Assembly: GCA_963920765.1 (NCBI GenBank)
Contig: OY987248.1
Span: forward strand, 21,672,539 to 21,736,538
DNA from: Ulota crispa
Lineage: Eukaryota; Streptophyta; Bryopsida; Orthotrichales; Orthotrichaceae
Direction of reading: 5' to 3'
DNA length: 64,000 nucleotides
The notes below the pieces were generated by a model. It searched no databases. It saw only the letters and a list, made by a program, of their open reading frames with translations, and was not told where the DNA came from. Positions 46,804 to 58,320 of the stretch are shown here, piece after piece (position 1 is the first letter of the stretch; every line of letters starts with the position of its first letter). The position numbers were made by a program, and so were the translations under genes.

Positions 46804-49800
46804 TATAAATTTTTGTTGTTGATTGATATATTTAGAAAAATATAAGTTTTTGGACAAAATATTGTTAGAGTAGAAAAAAAATTTGTGAGTAATCAACAAA
46901 TTCAATAAAAATGCAATCACAATATATTTGTTTAAGACTTACATTTCAATCTTTAGAAAAAATTTAATGCTTATTATTTAGAGTTTATTTGTAATTTTTG
47001 CTCTTAGAATTTGTTACTTTATTCTTTTTAACACAAATTTGAAATCCAAATAATTCTTTTAAATAAAAAAAAAACTTGATAAATTCTTTAAAAAAAAATT
47101 TGAATCTTCAGCAATAGTGATAATGCAGACTTTCATATTTTACAGGTAAAATGACTTTTGGAACGTAAGAGACAAATTTTGTTTTGATACAGCATCAATT
47201 GAAAATCAAGAGCGTAGCAAAAAATCTGACCAATTTATGCTTATTGCAGAGAAAAGTCCAATTAAGACAACGTCGTGAGCGCTGATGCACATCAAATTTT
47301 TGAAGTGAGAATATAAGATGTTGAAAAGCGGAGTATGCTTATGGACTATCATGACCCCCAAGTTCATATGTTGATTGATGAGAGGTTCAAGAATATATTT
47401 ATGCAAATTTTGAAAAGTCCTATGTCATTGCTTTGAAGATAACTTTTCTGCTTCGTTGATACAATCAAATAAAATAATTATTTTATATCTTCTATTTTAG
47501 TAAATAGACTTATGCTTCATTAATTAATTATTATCATTGAAACGATTTTGCATCATCTCTCAAATAAAATATTTGGAGGTCAATGTATAAAATAAACACT
47601 AATAAATCCAATAAGTGCAGAATATTTTGAAAGTTAGGTGTGTTTTATAGTCATTAAAAATAATCAACAATTACCATTAATAATTTTAATTGTAAAAAGC
47701 ATTATTGAAGTGTGGAGAATCGTGAAAGAGAAAATTAAACTTGATTTATTTTGTGTTGTACATAAATTGTTAAAGCTATTTGATTATTTTTGAATTATAA
47801 TTTAAGTTGGAATTCAAATGATTAAAAGTTATTTGATTGTTTTTGGAAGAAACAAATTATGCTGGAATTTAATTTTAAGTGTCTTTGTTTCACATAAATA
47901 CAAAATTGTTGTGATGAATTGTTAATAAAGAATTCAAAAGATGGTAAAATAAAAGAGTTTGAGCTTAAGATTTATAAATGGTATAAAAATATATTTATCC
48001 AAGTTCTTGTAAGAGAAAAACAGCCAAGGAAGAATGAGGTTGTGCAGAAACTGAAAGGTTAAGTAATTATAATAATTTTGAAGAAATGATAAATCAAAAT
48101 ATATTAAATATACGTACAAAATTTATGATAAAAATTAAAATTTAACAATTTGCACTCATATGTATAATTTGTGTGCTTATAGAATTCTTCAATATCTAAA
48201 TATAGTTGTTATGTAGATTTATAAATTCATTTATTATTAAACAATATCTACTAGATGATACATGAATATCAATTTCAACTATTTTATTTGTGCCAATGCT
48301 TATTTATAATCTCTACAATTTGATTTTATTCATTAATTTCATAAAAACCTAATCATTAATTCCATACTTTCAATTTGAATTGATAATTTTTTAACTAACA
48401 TTTATTAGAACTTCTAATTTTTTAATAAATGTTCTATTAGTTTATTTTGTATAATTTCACATCACTTTCCAAAACATTGTAAATATGCGCAATACTGCAT
48501 TCTTCACAAACAATACGGAAGGTATTTTGTCATATAAATAAATAATTTTACACACCTATATAAAATTATCAAATATTATTTTGTTGTTTTGTGTAAATAT
48601 CACTTAAAAAATAATATGTTTTCATGAAATAAAATAAATATAATATAAGACTTATGATCCCAAAAATTTACATATCAAAGTTATAATATTTTAAAATTTT
48701 ATTATATTTGAAAAATATTAGTAACAAAAATTTATTTTTAGGCACCAGTTTTTTTTTTCTATCTCAAAGAATTATATTATTATGTACTCAACTTAGTTGT
48801 ACATGAAAATTTTACAAATTGAAAACATTATTTCTTTACGTTATTTTCAGTATATTTTGAAGATAAAGAGTTCTTTATGATAATTTTTTGTTTTGAATGT
48901 TTGTAAATATCATAATAATTTCAATATATTGAAACAAAATTATTATAATTATTCATATAAAAATCATAAATAAAGTTTTTTTGATAATTATCTGAAATAT
49001 ATATATTTAAAAGTATTATCATAAATTTTAAATATGTTTATATGACAATTATAAGTTAGTTATAGTACAAGCCTAGATCTTGTAGTACAAAAAGCGCAAA
49101 TCTAGTGATTAAAAAAATATTATCATGAAATTAATATTTAAATTTGTATTTTATGATTTTACATGTCAATTTAAATTTTTGATTGAAATCATTAACCATG
49201 AATTATAGCTTACATATAAGAGTAGAACATTGATAATTTATAAAAAAAGTTGTGAGTAAACACTTGTTAATAATTTAAACTTTTTGTTAAAAATAAAGAT
49301 TTTGAAATCATAGATGAAGATAAAAATGTCTTAAGTATTTGTAAGTTTGTGAATATGTAAAATAAACTTGCTATTGACGTTGTTGATATATAACTCAAAT
49401 TAATATGTTGTTTGTATGTTTTGCACAATTGTAAAGACATAATATTGAATAACAACTAAAGAAAGTTAATTTCTAATTTAGTTTAATTGACCGATTACTT
49501 TATGCACTAAATTTTTGATACTTAATACATGTGGTATGCAATGTTCAAAATAGATTGTTTATTTTTTAGTAACTATTTATTACTCTACACACTAATTCTT
49601 TATTAAATAATCATTTTATTTGATATTCAAACTAATTGTCAAGTTTTTTCAGCTAAGTACTTCAATCACTATATTTTCATTGTCATCAAGTGCACGTGAC
49701 ATATATGTTAAAGTTTAATTTTTCCTTTAAAAAGAAATCTGTATTGCCTTATATGCTAAAAATTTCATCATCAAATGCATCTTGTGTATAATGCTTAGGA

Positions 49801-50218
49801 TTAATTAATCAATTATTTGAACTTGTTTATTTGCAAATATCAAAGGCTAAATTAGATTAGGTTTTTCATCATTTTAGCATAATGTGAAAAAACTTTTACT
49901 AATTTTGTCTAAAACTCTTTAAAAAAAACCCTATCTCCTAATTTATTTAAAAAAATCTATATGTTTTGATTTCCATTTCTACTAATTTAATATTGTGGGT
50001 TGAGAGCATATTTGACAAGCAACTATCAAATTAATTATTTTTTGAGAAAAATTGGTTCTGCATCAAGTTTAGTAATTAATTAAGGATTAGGCATTTTAAA
50101 AAGATTGTTATTATATGCCAATCAACTAATTTGTTTAGTAAAAAAAACCCTATCTATTAATTTCTTTAAAAAAGTCTATATGTTTTGATTTCCATTTCTA
50201 CTAATTCAATGTTGTAAG

Positions 50219-50403
50219 TTATGGGTGCATTGGCAGTTTGCTCTTTAAAAATTCACAACTTCTTCCCACAGTATCCAAATAATACATTCAAAAGTGCAAA
50301 CTCTTTTTTTTTGTTCCTAATACGATCCTATAATTTGCTAGTTGTTTATTAATAGTCATCATGTTCAAAACCCTTAGTTTGACATTTATGGGTGCTCCTA
50401 CCT
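50219..50403 (-). mobile_element. Truncated inverted copy of the 4.6-kb MITE family
   Basis: It reads as the reverse complement of the element at 4608-4921: TTTGCTCTTTAAAAATTCAC, CCTATAATTTGCTAG and CATGTTCAAAACCCTTAG, and ends GGGTGCTCCTACCT followed by TA. About 110 bp of the other end is missing. Confidence 0.75.
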
Positions 50404-50612
50404 TAAAGGCTCACTGCTTGAGATGTAAATCACTATGCTAAAATGCCTTTATTTACTTACTTACTTATTTTTTTACTTATTTTGGCCTTCTCCACGATTC
50501 TTTGTTTGTCCTAATTCTAGTTACTTGAAAATAGTGGCTTATTCCTCTTTTAATCTTTTTTTATCCTATTTTCCTTTTTGACAACAATGAACCATTCCGC
50601 ATGTTAGGTTAA

Positions 50613-50842
50613 CCCTTAAATGTCCCAAGGGCATAGTAGATACATTGCCGTACATTTGGCATTTGCTACCAATAAGAAATTTTAACTTGGGATCTCAAAC
50701 AGCTAACTAGAACCGCGTTTATCTATATTCCAACTTCTTTGTTGATCTCAAATGTAGTAGACGTGTGGATCCATTCCAAATACAAGAAAAATACCTTGTA
50801 TATTACGTACTGGTTGCAAAGGGCCTTCTTGATGTTTAAGGG
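50613..50842 (+). mobile_element. TTAA-flanked MITE, 230 bp (subfamily 3, second copy)
   Basis: Left end CCCTTAAATGTCCCAAGGGC; right end, reverse complemented, CCCTTAAACATCAAGAAGGC. TTAA outside both (50609-50612, 50843-50846). It is the reverse complement of the 232-bp element at 23451-23682 with many substitutions, so both are old copies. Confidence 0.85.
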
Positions 50843-51800
50843 TTAAAGGTTTGAAAAGCTTCATCCTTTTTAAATACTGATACATACACTTTAATTTAGA
50901 ATTTGCATCATTATGTTCCTATAATTTATTTTACAACTTATCAAAATCTACATATATGCACATTTCTGGTATGTATAACTAATTTTAGACTACAAAAACT
51001 CTTTAAAGCAATATTCCATATTCAAAAGATGAGGAGATCTCCCTATATTTTGTCTATTTCTTGATGTTTGGGTAATCTCCCAATTCATGCATTTATTTTA
51101 TGCAAAATAGTAGGAGGTCTATGCAAAACATTAGAAAGTATGTGTAAATCATTGAGGGATCTAAAATGTCAAGAGATTTATGCACAACATTGAGAGATCC
51201 ATGCAAAACATCCATAAACTTATGTTTTTCAGCGTTAAAGGATTTTCCTATGTTTTACACTCAAAATCCAAAATTGACAAAAATAAGAAATGTAGTTGGT
51301 TGAGCATTTGTGTGTTGATGTGTTTTTGATGGATTATTAGGTTTCAATAAATAAATGTCTTTAAGTCAATATTTGATTTTTGATATAAATTTTTGGTGCA
51401 TGTAACACTAAACTTTCTAGTTGATTTCTTTCAATTAACAAAACTCAACATTGAATTTATAAAATAATGAATAGGCATACAATGAACTTTGTATTTGGGA
51501 AGTTTCTAGCCTTGAAGTTCAAAGAAATGTAACGAATTAGGAATCAAAAATACAACCACAAGAGAAGATCTATGAGGTGGTCCAAACTGAAAGAAAAACA
51601 AATAGTAAGAGACTACTGGAAGCACAAGATCAAATTGATGAAATGAAACGCAAATTCAAAGTAATGAATCACCTTGTTGAACATTTAAATGATTTAATCA
51701 ATGCAAAAGATGTTGCTATTATCAAAGAATATACATATCACCGGTATATTTTAACTTTACTTCAATAAAAAAATAAATAACTTTATCATGAACATTTTAA

Positions 51801-52373
51801 ACCCTTAAACGCCGGGCTAGTCACCATGACCAACTCAGCTACAATAGTGTATAGTAGTACCTAGCTAAGATGAACATGTGTAAGAAAAATGCTTGGAAAA
51901 GATCACTGTCCCTGACATGGAAGTAGCCTAGCAGGTTTAGTGTTGGGGAGATGCAAGGGGTATTTGGCTACAACAAATGCTCTCTTAAGATGAAATGAAT
52001 ATTCTATCCAAATACCTTCATCTTAGCTAGGCACTACTGTACAATGGTTTTCAGAATATTCATGAGTTACAGTAGTTATAATAGAATTTTCTAGAGTTGC
52101 AAAAGTCAACAGTGCATGGTGCTTTCATGAAAATTGCAAGAAGGGTAGCTTGGGACCTAACACCGCATCTTTGAATCTTCTCATAGTTTGGGTTATCTAA
52201 AAATATGAGAATGCCTAATGAGATAAATTTTTGCTTTCCATGATGGACCGGGTGTTTATCATCACTTCTAGAAAAAAATCAAATGAATTTTTTTTTTTTT
52301 TTTTTTTTCTATCCCACATAATGTTTTTTCCAGAGCCAAAGGATGTTTTTTTGTCCTCCTCGGTATTTAAGGG
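51801..52373. mobile_element. TTAA-flanked element, ~573 bp, with a nested MITE
   Basis: TTAA at 51797-51800 is followed by ACCCTTAAACGCCGGGC (one extra A at the tip). The right end, reverse complemented, is CCCTTAAATACCGAGGAGG with TTAA at 52374-52377. The nested element at 51852-52039 accounts for a third of the length. A T-rich run lies at about 52289-52308. Confidence 0.65.
51852..52039. mobile_element. 188-bp TA-flanked MITE
   Basis: Ends TAGTAGTACCTAGCTAAGAT and, reverse complemented, CAGTAGTGCCTAGCTAAGAT, both continuing GAA. TA outside both (51850-51851, 52040-52041). Non-coding. A Tc1/mariner type is inferred from the TA duplication. It sits inside the TTAA element 51801-52373. Confidence 0.75.
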
Positions 52374-52959
52374 TTAAACTATAAAACCTGATAATACTTA
52401 CTTCACAACTTAAAAACACTAATACATTCTTTAGTCCCTTGTATTAATCAATGAATAGTAAAATTTGTATCAAATGTTTAATTGTTATAAATAAAAATTA
52501 CATTATACAAAATATTAGTTCTAAATAACATTTATTCAATTTTATAGGACTGATAGGATTTATGAAAATCTAATATTCACAAAATAATCAATATTCAATA
52601 AAGTTATGTGAGATTTATTTTTGAAGAATTTTGTTTCACCAAAGTATTAATTACTTTTTGATCCATTGAAAGTTTACAATATGTAATCAATAGCCAAATA
52701 TTTTATGATTGATTCAAATTTGAGCTAAGTTGAGTTTACATTGTACATTTTGTAGTAAATCTCAATTGCTATCTCTCATTCCTTTGCCAATTTTTTTTGG
52801 ATTTCAACAATCTCACACTCATGCTTGCTCTATCAATCATTCAGTATAACAACCTCTCTTTCTTTCCTGATCCTTCTTTCCTACCAATTTCTTTTTTTTT
52901 TGGATAATTTTTAATTTGAAAATGTTTATCTCTCTTCTCTTTCTAACAATTTCTTTTAG

Positions 52960-53358
52960 CCTATATAGGACCAAGCCCATTTTTCTCAAAGCACACTCAA
53001 AACTTTCATTTTAGAGATTTGATTGCAACAGTAAGCTTTTCTTATTTTGTACAAGTATAATTGTAGGGTCTTACATTAGATTCATGCAAAAGACATGGTG
53101 AAATTTTGTGGGGTTTGACCATACAAAGTGAGAGATATGATCATTTGAAGCTAGTATAAAAAAATGACCTCTACCCAAGGTTTTCAAGTCCCTTTGATCA
53201 CATGTTGTGAACATTTTCAATTACCATGAGTAGTACTAAAGAGATTTGTTCAACATGATTTAAATAATGTTAAACATATCGCTATAAGTATTCATGGCCA
53301 AAATAGACATGAAACACACCTTACCAGGGCTTGTATTGCAAAAATGTGCTTAAAATTA
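52960..53358 (-). mobile_element. Partial TTAA-family element cut short at a hAT-like MITE
   Basis: It begins CCTATATAGGACCAAGCCC after TTAG (one change from TTAA). The sequence matches, in inverted order, the right part of the element 58321-59538: shared GAGAGATATGA, GACCTCTACCC and TTGTGTTGCAAACATGTGCTT (here a TTGTATTGCAAAAATGTGC stretch). The match stops at the left duplication of the MITE 53359-53749 and does not resume after it. Confidence 0.6.
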
Positions 53359-53749
53359 GGGAATTACTATAGCAACATCCTAAATTGCTAGCGGGACACC
53401 CACTAAAAGCATGAAATGTGATTTTTAGTGCTGATTTTTTATTTGGATCAAAAAATTTGTTTCACCTTTATATTTCTAAGGCATACTCCAAAAAAAAAGG
53501 TGTGCTTAATTTTGGAACTAAAAATATACAACTTTTGAGTTACTTAAAGCAAATATCTTTCAGAAAATAGTATTGGTGCAATAATATTTCAAGTTTTTTT
53601 TGTCATGTTCTCTTTCAAGGTGGTGGTAATGCCATGATTGAATGAATGATGGACCACTTGAATAAATACAAAATAGCACAAAATGATCAAATTCCATTCT
53701 CAAATGGAGTGTCCCGTTAGCAATTTAAGGTGTAGCTGTAGTCATTCCC
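53359..53749. mobile_element. MITE with ~45-bp ends and 8-bp duplication, copy 1 (391 bp)
   Basis: Ends GGGAATTACTATAGCAACAT and, reverse complemented, GGGAATGACTACAGCTACAC, both continuing into a conserved CTAAATTGCTARCGGGACAC-type stretch. Flanking 8-mers TAAAATTA (53351-53358) and TAAAATTG (53750-53757) match at 7 of 8. Two more copies lie at 58625-59011 and 62178-62580. The 8-bp duplication fits hAT, but the GGGAATTA tip is not the classic CAGGG hAT tip. Confidence 0.8.
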
Positions 53750-53768
53750 TAAAATTGATGTGTTTAAA

Positions 53769-53773
53769 GTATG

Positions 53774-53807
<34 letters not shown>

Positions 53808-53840
53808 TGTATGTATGTATGTATGTATGTATGTATATGT
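53769..53840. repeat. (GTAT)n microsatellite
   Basis: About 16 near-perfect 4-bp GTAT units with short TATA variants at both edges. The open frame of Tyr/Val/Cys/Met across it is an artefact. Confidence 0.97.
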
Positions 53841-53915
53841 TCAAACAACACTATGTAGTATCTTGCAACAAATACAAGTACACCCTATTATGACTCTCAA
53901 TGAACTTTGCATATT

Positions 53916-55719
53916 GTACAGTACTCGGTAACCATGAATCGTCTCCTCCCTTGTTGGAATTCAAAGAACCTTGCATACCACATAGCAAAATTGGATTTTT
54001 GTTGTTTTGGATGATAGATATTGATTCTTATGCAATCCCAACCAAGCATACCAAATCTTGATTCCTAAAAACCATAACCCTATTTTTGGTGAATTGTTTT
54101 GTATTAAATTCATGATTTTACATGAAAATTGATTGAAGAAAATTGGTGATGAATTTTTGAGATTTGATTTCTTGGATGTGTAAGAAACATCTATATGCAC
54201 CTTTTTCATGTTAAAAAAATACCTCTAAATAACAAATTTATGATAGACAATGAGTTCAATGTGGATTGTGGTAGGACCAAAATTTGTAAAATAGATATTT
54301 TTGTTTTTAACCCCTAAAGGACCATGGCCTTTATTTTGTCAAAAGACACTCAAAACTGCCACTTCTTTGGCAAAGAGTAAAAAAGTTTGAAAATCAAGCA
54401 TTTTACATATTTGACCATAGGATCTTGTGCTAGACTACTATAAAAATGTGTCATACAAAACTCAAGAACTTTGACCGCATAGATTGGAAGATATATGCAT
54501 TTAAAGTGTTAAAAAAAGCTTTTTTTGCACCTTGCTTGACTAGATTTTTTAGCTTTGAACATTTTTAACTTAAAATTTTTGCTCCATAGAGTTTGGAATT
54601 CTATTTTTGCATGGTGGGAAATTGAGTTGGAAATCTTGAGAATAAATAAATAAATAAATAAAACTTAATTTTCATTCTTTAAAAAATCATTAGGTAAAAG
54701 AAGGTATGAGATTGAACAAAAACTTAAATTGCTAATAACCCTGCAATGGAATTGAAATGCAATAATCCCAATGGTGAGATTGTTCTAGAAAGCAAACTTC
54801 ACCCTCTCCAACAATTTTCTTGAAAAAATGTTAAAATTGCATTCAAAAATGAAGTTTATAAGTTATTTTTTCATGAAGATGCTTGAGGTGCCCAAAAAAC
54901 AAGATTGTCCATAACTTTCTCATAACTAGTCCAAATGGAATAAATCAATGCTTCAGATGTAGAAAAAGTTATAATCTATAAGAAAAAAAAAAAAAAAAAA
55001 AAAAAATTCAAGCTTTTTCCAGAATTTTTTTTGCTGCCCCTAGTCTCCAAATTTGTGCTTATTTGGGCATAACTTTTGCTCCCTAGCATCATTTGGAACA
55101 AAAATTATATTCCCCAAAAGCTAATGTGTTTTTCTATCTTCAAAAAAGGTTTCAAAAAATCAAGACAAAAATTGAGGCCGTAGATACCTGCCCAAAATCC
55201 CATTTGTCCCCCGAAGGGACAACGGTCCTTTAGGGGTTAAACTAGCTTTTGGCTAAGTAAACATATTGTCATGTTCAAAGGTAGAAATTTAGTCATAGAG
55301 TATGAGTCAAATAACAAAATTTGATTGTCATAAAGAAACATTTATTTTACAAAATTTGAATAAGTTCATCTCAACATTGAAATCATTATAGAAGGAATGT
55401 AAGAGCATTTTTTGGAAATGCTTGTTAGAAGGAAAGATGTGTGTATGGATACCTACACATCCATGCAATCAAATCTCAAAAATTCATCACCAATTTTCTT
55501 CAATCAATTTTCATGTAAAATCATGAATTTAATACAAAAAATTCACCAAAAATAGGGTTTTGGTTTTTAGGAATCTAAATTTAGTATGCTTGGTTGGGAT
55601 TGCATAAGAATCAATATCTATCATCCAAATCAACAAAAACCCGGTTTTGCTATGTGGTATGCAAAGTTCTCTAAATTCCAGCAAGGTAGGGGACAATTCA
55701 TGGTTGCCAGGTACAGTAC
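53916..55719. mobile_element. Long palindrome 1 of a four-member cluster, split by a TTAA element
   Basis: The left arm starts TACAGTACTCGGTAACCATG. The right arm, reverse complemented, starts TACTGTACCTGGCAACCATG. The arms stay alignable for about 370 bp: both carry TTTGCATACCACATAGCAAA (or a close match), ATAGATATTGATTCTTATGC and a CCCTATTTTTGGTGAATT stretch. The centre is interrupted by the TTAA element 54311-55236; without it the unit is about 0.88 kb. TA at the tips suggests a Tc1/mariner MITE. Confidence 0.75.
54311..55236 (+). mobile_element. TTAA-flanked element, 926 bp (subfamily 1 type)
   Basis: The cleanest member: left end CCCCTAAAGGACCATGGCC; right end, reverse complemented, CCCCTAAAGGACCGTTGTCC; perfect TTAA on both sides (54307-54310, 55237-55240). 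The interior has an A-run at about 54979-55006 and ends in CCTGCCCAAAATCCCATTTG as copies A and B do. No transposase. Confidence 0.88.
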
Positions 55720-56644
55720 AATGGGGTTGAATAAACTTTGTCACCCTATGTTTTTCCACTTATAGGTCATGTCATATTAAGGCCGTGGAGGGCAGCAAAA
55801 AACAAAAATCCATGTTTTGAAATTGAGGCCAATTGGGCTCTTATGATCTTACGTTTTTTATATCTCATTCTTGCCTCCAATTCCAAACAAGCATATCAAA
55901 ACTCAACCTCAAAAAATTAAAATCCAAAATTTGGCAAATTGCTTTGTGTCTCAAATCATAATTTTACATGGTTTTACAAGAAAATTGATTGAAAAGCATT
56001 GTTGACAAATTTTGGAGATTTGATTGCATGGATGTATAGGTAACATCCATACACACATCCACACGCACATCTTCCATTCTAAAAAAAACCCCTTAAGTAA
56101 TTAAAAAATGATCTTCATAAGGTCTAGTGTAACATGTTATATGTCCAAATCTTGTAAAATAGATATTTTCTTATAATAATCAAATTTTGCTATTTAGTCA
56201 TACATTGTGACTAAGTTTGTAATTTTGAACATGTAAAATGAAAAATATCTATTTTACAAGATTTGGACATATCACATGTTACACCAAATCTTACAAAGAT
56301 CATTTTTTTTAGCATGGAAGATGTGCATAAGGATGTGGATATGGATGTTACATATACACCCATGCAATCAAATCTCCAAAATTTGTCATCAATGTTTTTC
56401 AATCAATTTTCTTGTAAAACCATGTAAAATCATGATTTGTGGCACAAAGCAATTTGTCTAATGTTGGATTTTAGTTTTTTGAGGTTGAATTTTGGTATGC
56501 TTGGTTGGGATTGGGGGCAAGAATGAGACATTAAAAATGCAAGATCAAAAAAGCCCAATTGGCCTCAATTTCTAAACATAACTTGACATGACTTGTAAGT
56601 GGAAAAACAGAGGACAACAAAGTTTATTCAACCCCATTATACTG
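55714..56644. mobile_element. Long palindrome 2 of the cluster
   Basis: Ends CAGTACAATGGGGTTGAATA and, reverse complemented, CAGTATAATGGGGTTGAATA, with TA at both tips (55712-55713, 56645-56646). Both arms carry AATTGGGCTCTTATGATCTT or its diverged match and a GGCCAATTGGGC stretch. The centre shares the core with palindrome 1 (CATGGATGTATAGGTAACAT, ATGCAATCAAATCTCCAAAA). Confidence 0.75.
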
Positions 56645-57357
56645 TAGAATATAATTGATATTTTGTTATCTTGCATCATTGGTATATAACTCTTCTACAA
56701 TCCCAATCAAGTGTACCAATATTAGTTCCTAAAAACTAAAATTGTAATTTTGTTGAATTATTTTGTAACATACTCATGGTGTCACATGACAACTACTAAA
56801 TTTTTTTGGTGATATTGATTCATATTTTTTCCTTTTAACAAACATCTCCAAAAAGAACTTCAAAATTTCTTTATAAAGATTTCAATGCTAAGGAGATCAT
56901 CTCCAAATTTTGTAAAATAAAGGTTTTTTTTATGGTACTTAGAATTGACTCATCCATTATGACTAAATTTGTACCTTTGAGCATGATATCATGTTTGTTT
57001 GGCTAAATACCAGTTAAAATATTGAAACATCTATTTTACAAAGTTTGATCATACCACACCTTACATTAAGTTCTTCATATATTATATTTTTGTTACTTAA
57101 CGGGATGTTTTTTAACATTCAATATTTGCGTATGAATGCTCCCTATGTATCCATGCAATCACAAATGAAAAATCGTCACGAAAGTTTTTCATCAATTGTC
57201 AATGTCATGTAAAACCAGATCATACATAACAAAATGTTTCAACAAAAAAAATGGTTTTTATTTTCAGGAATTGAAATTTGAGAGGCTTGATTGGAAATGC
57301 ATTAGAGTTGTATATCAATGATGCAAGATAACAAAATGTCAAATAAATTCTATAGTT
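56641..57357. mobile_element. Long palindrome 3 of the cluster
   Basis: Left arm TATTTTGTTATCTTGCATCA and its inverse near 57325-57345, with the common interior (CCCAATCAAG, ACATCTCCAAAAAG, ATCCATGCAATCACAAATG). It abuts palindrome 2. Ends are approximate. Confidence 0.65.
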
Positions 57358-57429
57358 TGTTAAATACTTTTAGTGGCATGATAGCCTGATAGGGTGTATA
57401 TATATTATTTGCTAGACATTATATTGTGG

Positions 57430-58300
57430 CTTCCAAGCTAGTTTTGTTCACCCTATTTTATCCTTCAAAAAAATTGTATTTTATAAAATAAACTTAGCAT
57501 TTTAGAATCTTGTACCATTATTTTTTAATTCTTACTCAAACCCAATCAAGCATATCATTTTTGAGTTTCAAAAAACCAAAATCCTATTTTTGGTGATTTG
57601 TTTTACATAATATTCATGGTTTTACATGATAAATGATTTAAATAAAAATGGTAATGAATTTTTGAGATTGGATTGCATGGATGCATAGGAAACATCCACA
57701 CACACATTTTTTCTTCTAACAAGCATCTCCAAAAAAAACTATAATTCCTTCTATGTAGATTTTAACTTTGGAGTGATCATGATCAAATTTGTAAAATAGA
57801 GATTTCTATATTTTTAACTAGTTTTTGGCAAAACAACCATATCATTATGCCCAAAGATTCAAACCCAACTATATTGTATAAGTCAAACAAAAAATCTGAT
57901 TACCATGGAGAAATATCTCATTTACAAGATTTGGTTGTAATCACTTCATCAATAAAATCCATATAGAAGGAATTATATATGTTTTCTGGAGATGCTTGTT
58001 AGAAGAAAAGATGTGTGTGTGGATGTTTCCTATGCATCCATGCAATCAAATCTCAAAAATTTATTACCAATTTTTTTTAATCATTTATCATGTTAAACCA
58101 TGAATATTATGTAAAACAATTCACCAAAAATAGGATTTTGGTTAGTAGGAGCTAAAATTTGGTATGCTTGATTGGGATTGCACAAGGACCAAATGCAAAA
58201 AACATGAGGACAAATTACCAATTCTATTCTTTATTATACTAACTTCTTTGAAAGCACAAAATCGACTTACATACACTTTCTTTAGGTGTACAATGGGGTG
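57430..58300. mobile_element. Long palindrome 4 of the cluster
   Basis: The inner arms are nearly perfect inverses around 57850: GGATTGCATGGATGCATAGG and AACATCCACACACACAT on the left, TGTGTGTGGATGTTTCCTAT and GCATCCATGCAATC on the right. The right outer end (TTCTTTAGGTGTACAATGGG) resembles the tip of the related element at 3373-3914. The outer left end is uncertain. Confidence 0.6.
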
Positions 58301-58320
58301 TTTCTGCAATGCATGTTTAA

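Larger units (their letters stand above)
43491..50608. other. 7-kb very AT-rich stretch without recognisable genes
   Basis: All frames are short and Ile/Asn/Lys/Phe/Tyr-rich, unlike the host genes. A (TA)n run lies at about 46779-46803. A ~85-bp direct duplication lies at 49920-50005 and 50140-50215, sharing CCCTATCT and TATATGTTTTGATTTCCATT. No TTAA-flanked CCCTAAA element was found here before 50.6 kb, in contrast to both flanks. Confidence 0.6.

Noticed and set aside
53683-53931. Frame with Tyr-Val-Cys-Met repeats
   Set aside because: It is the translation of the GTAT microsatellite.
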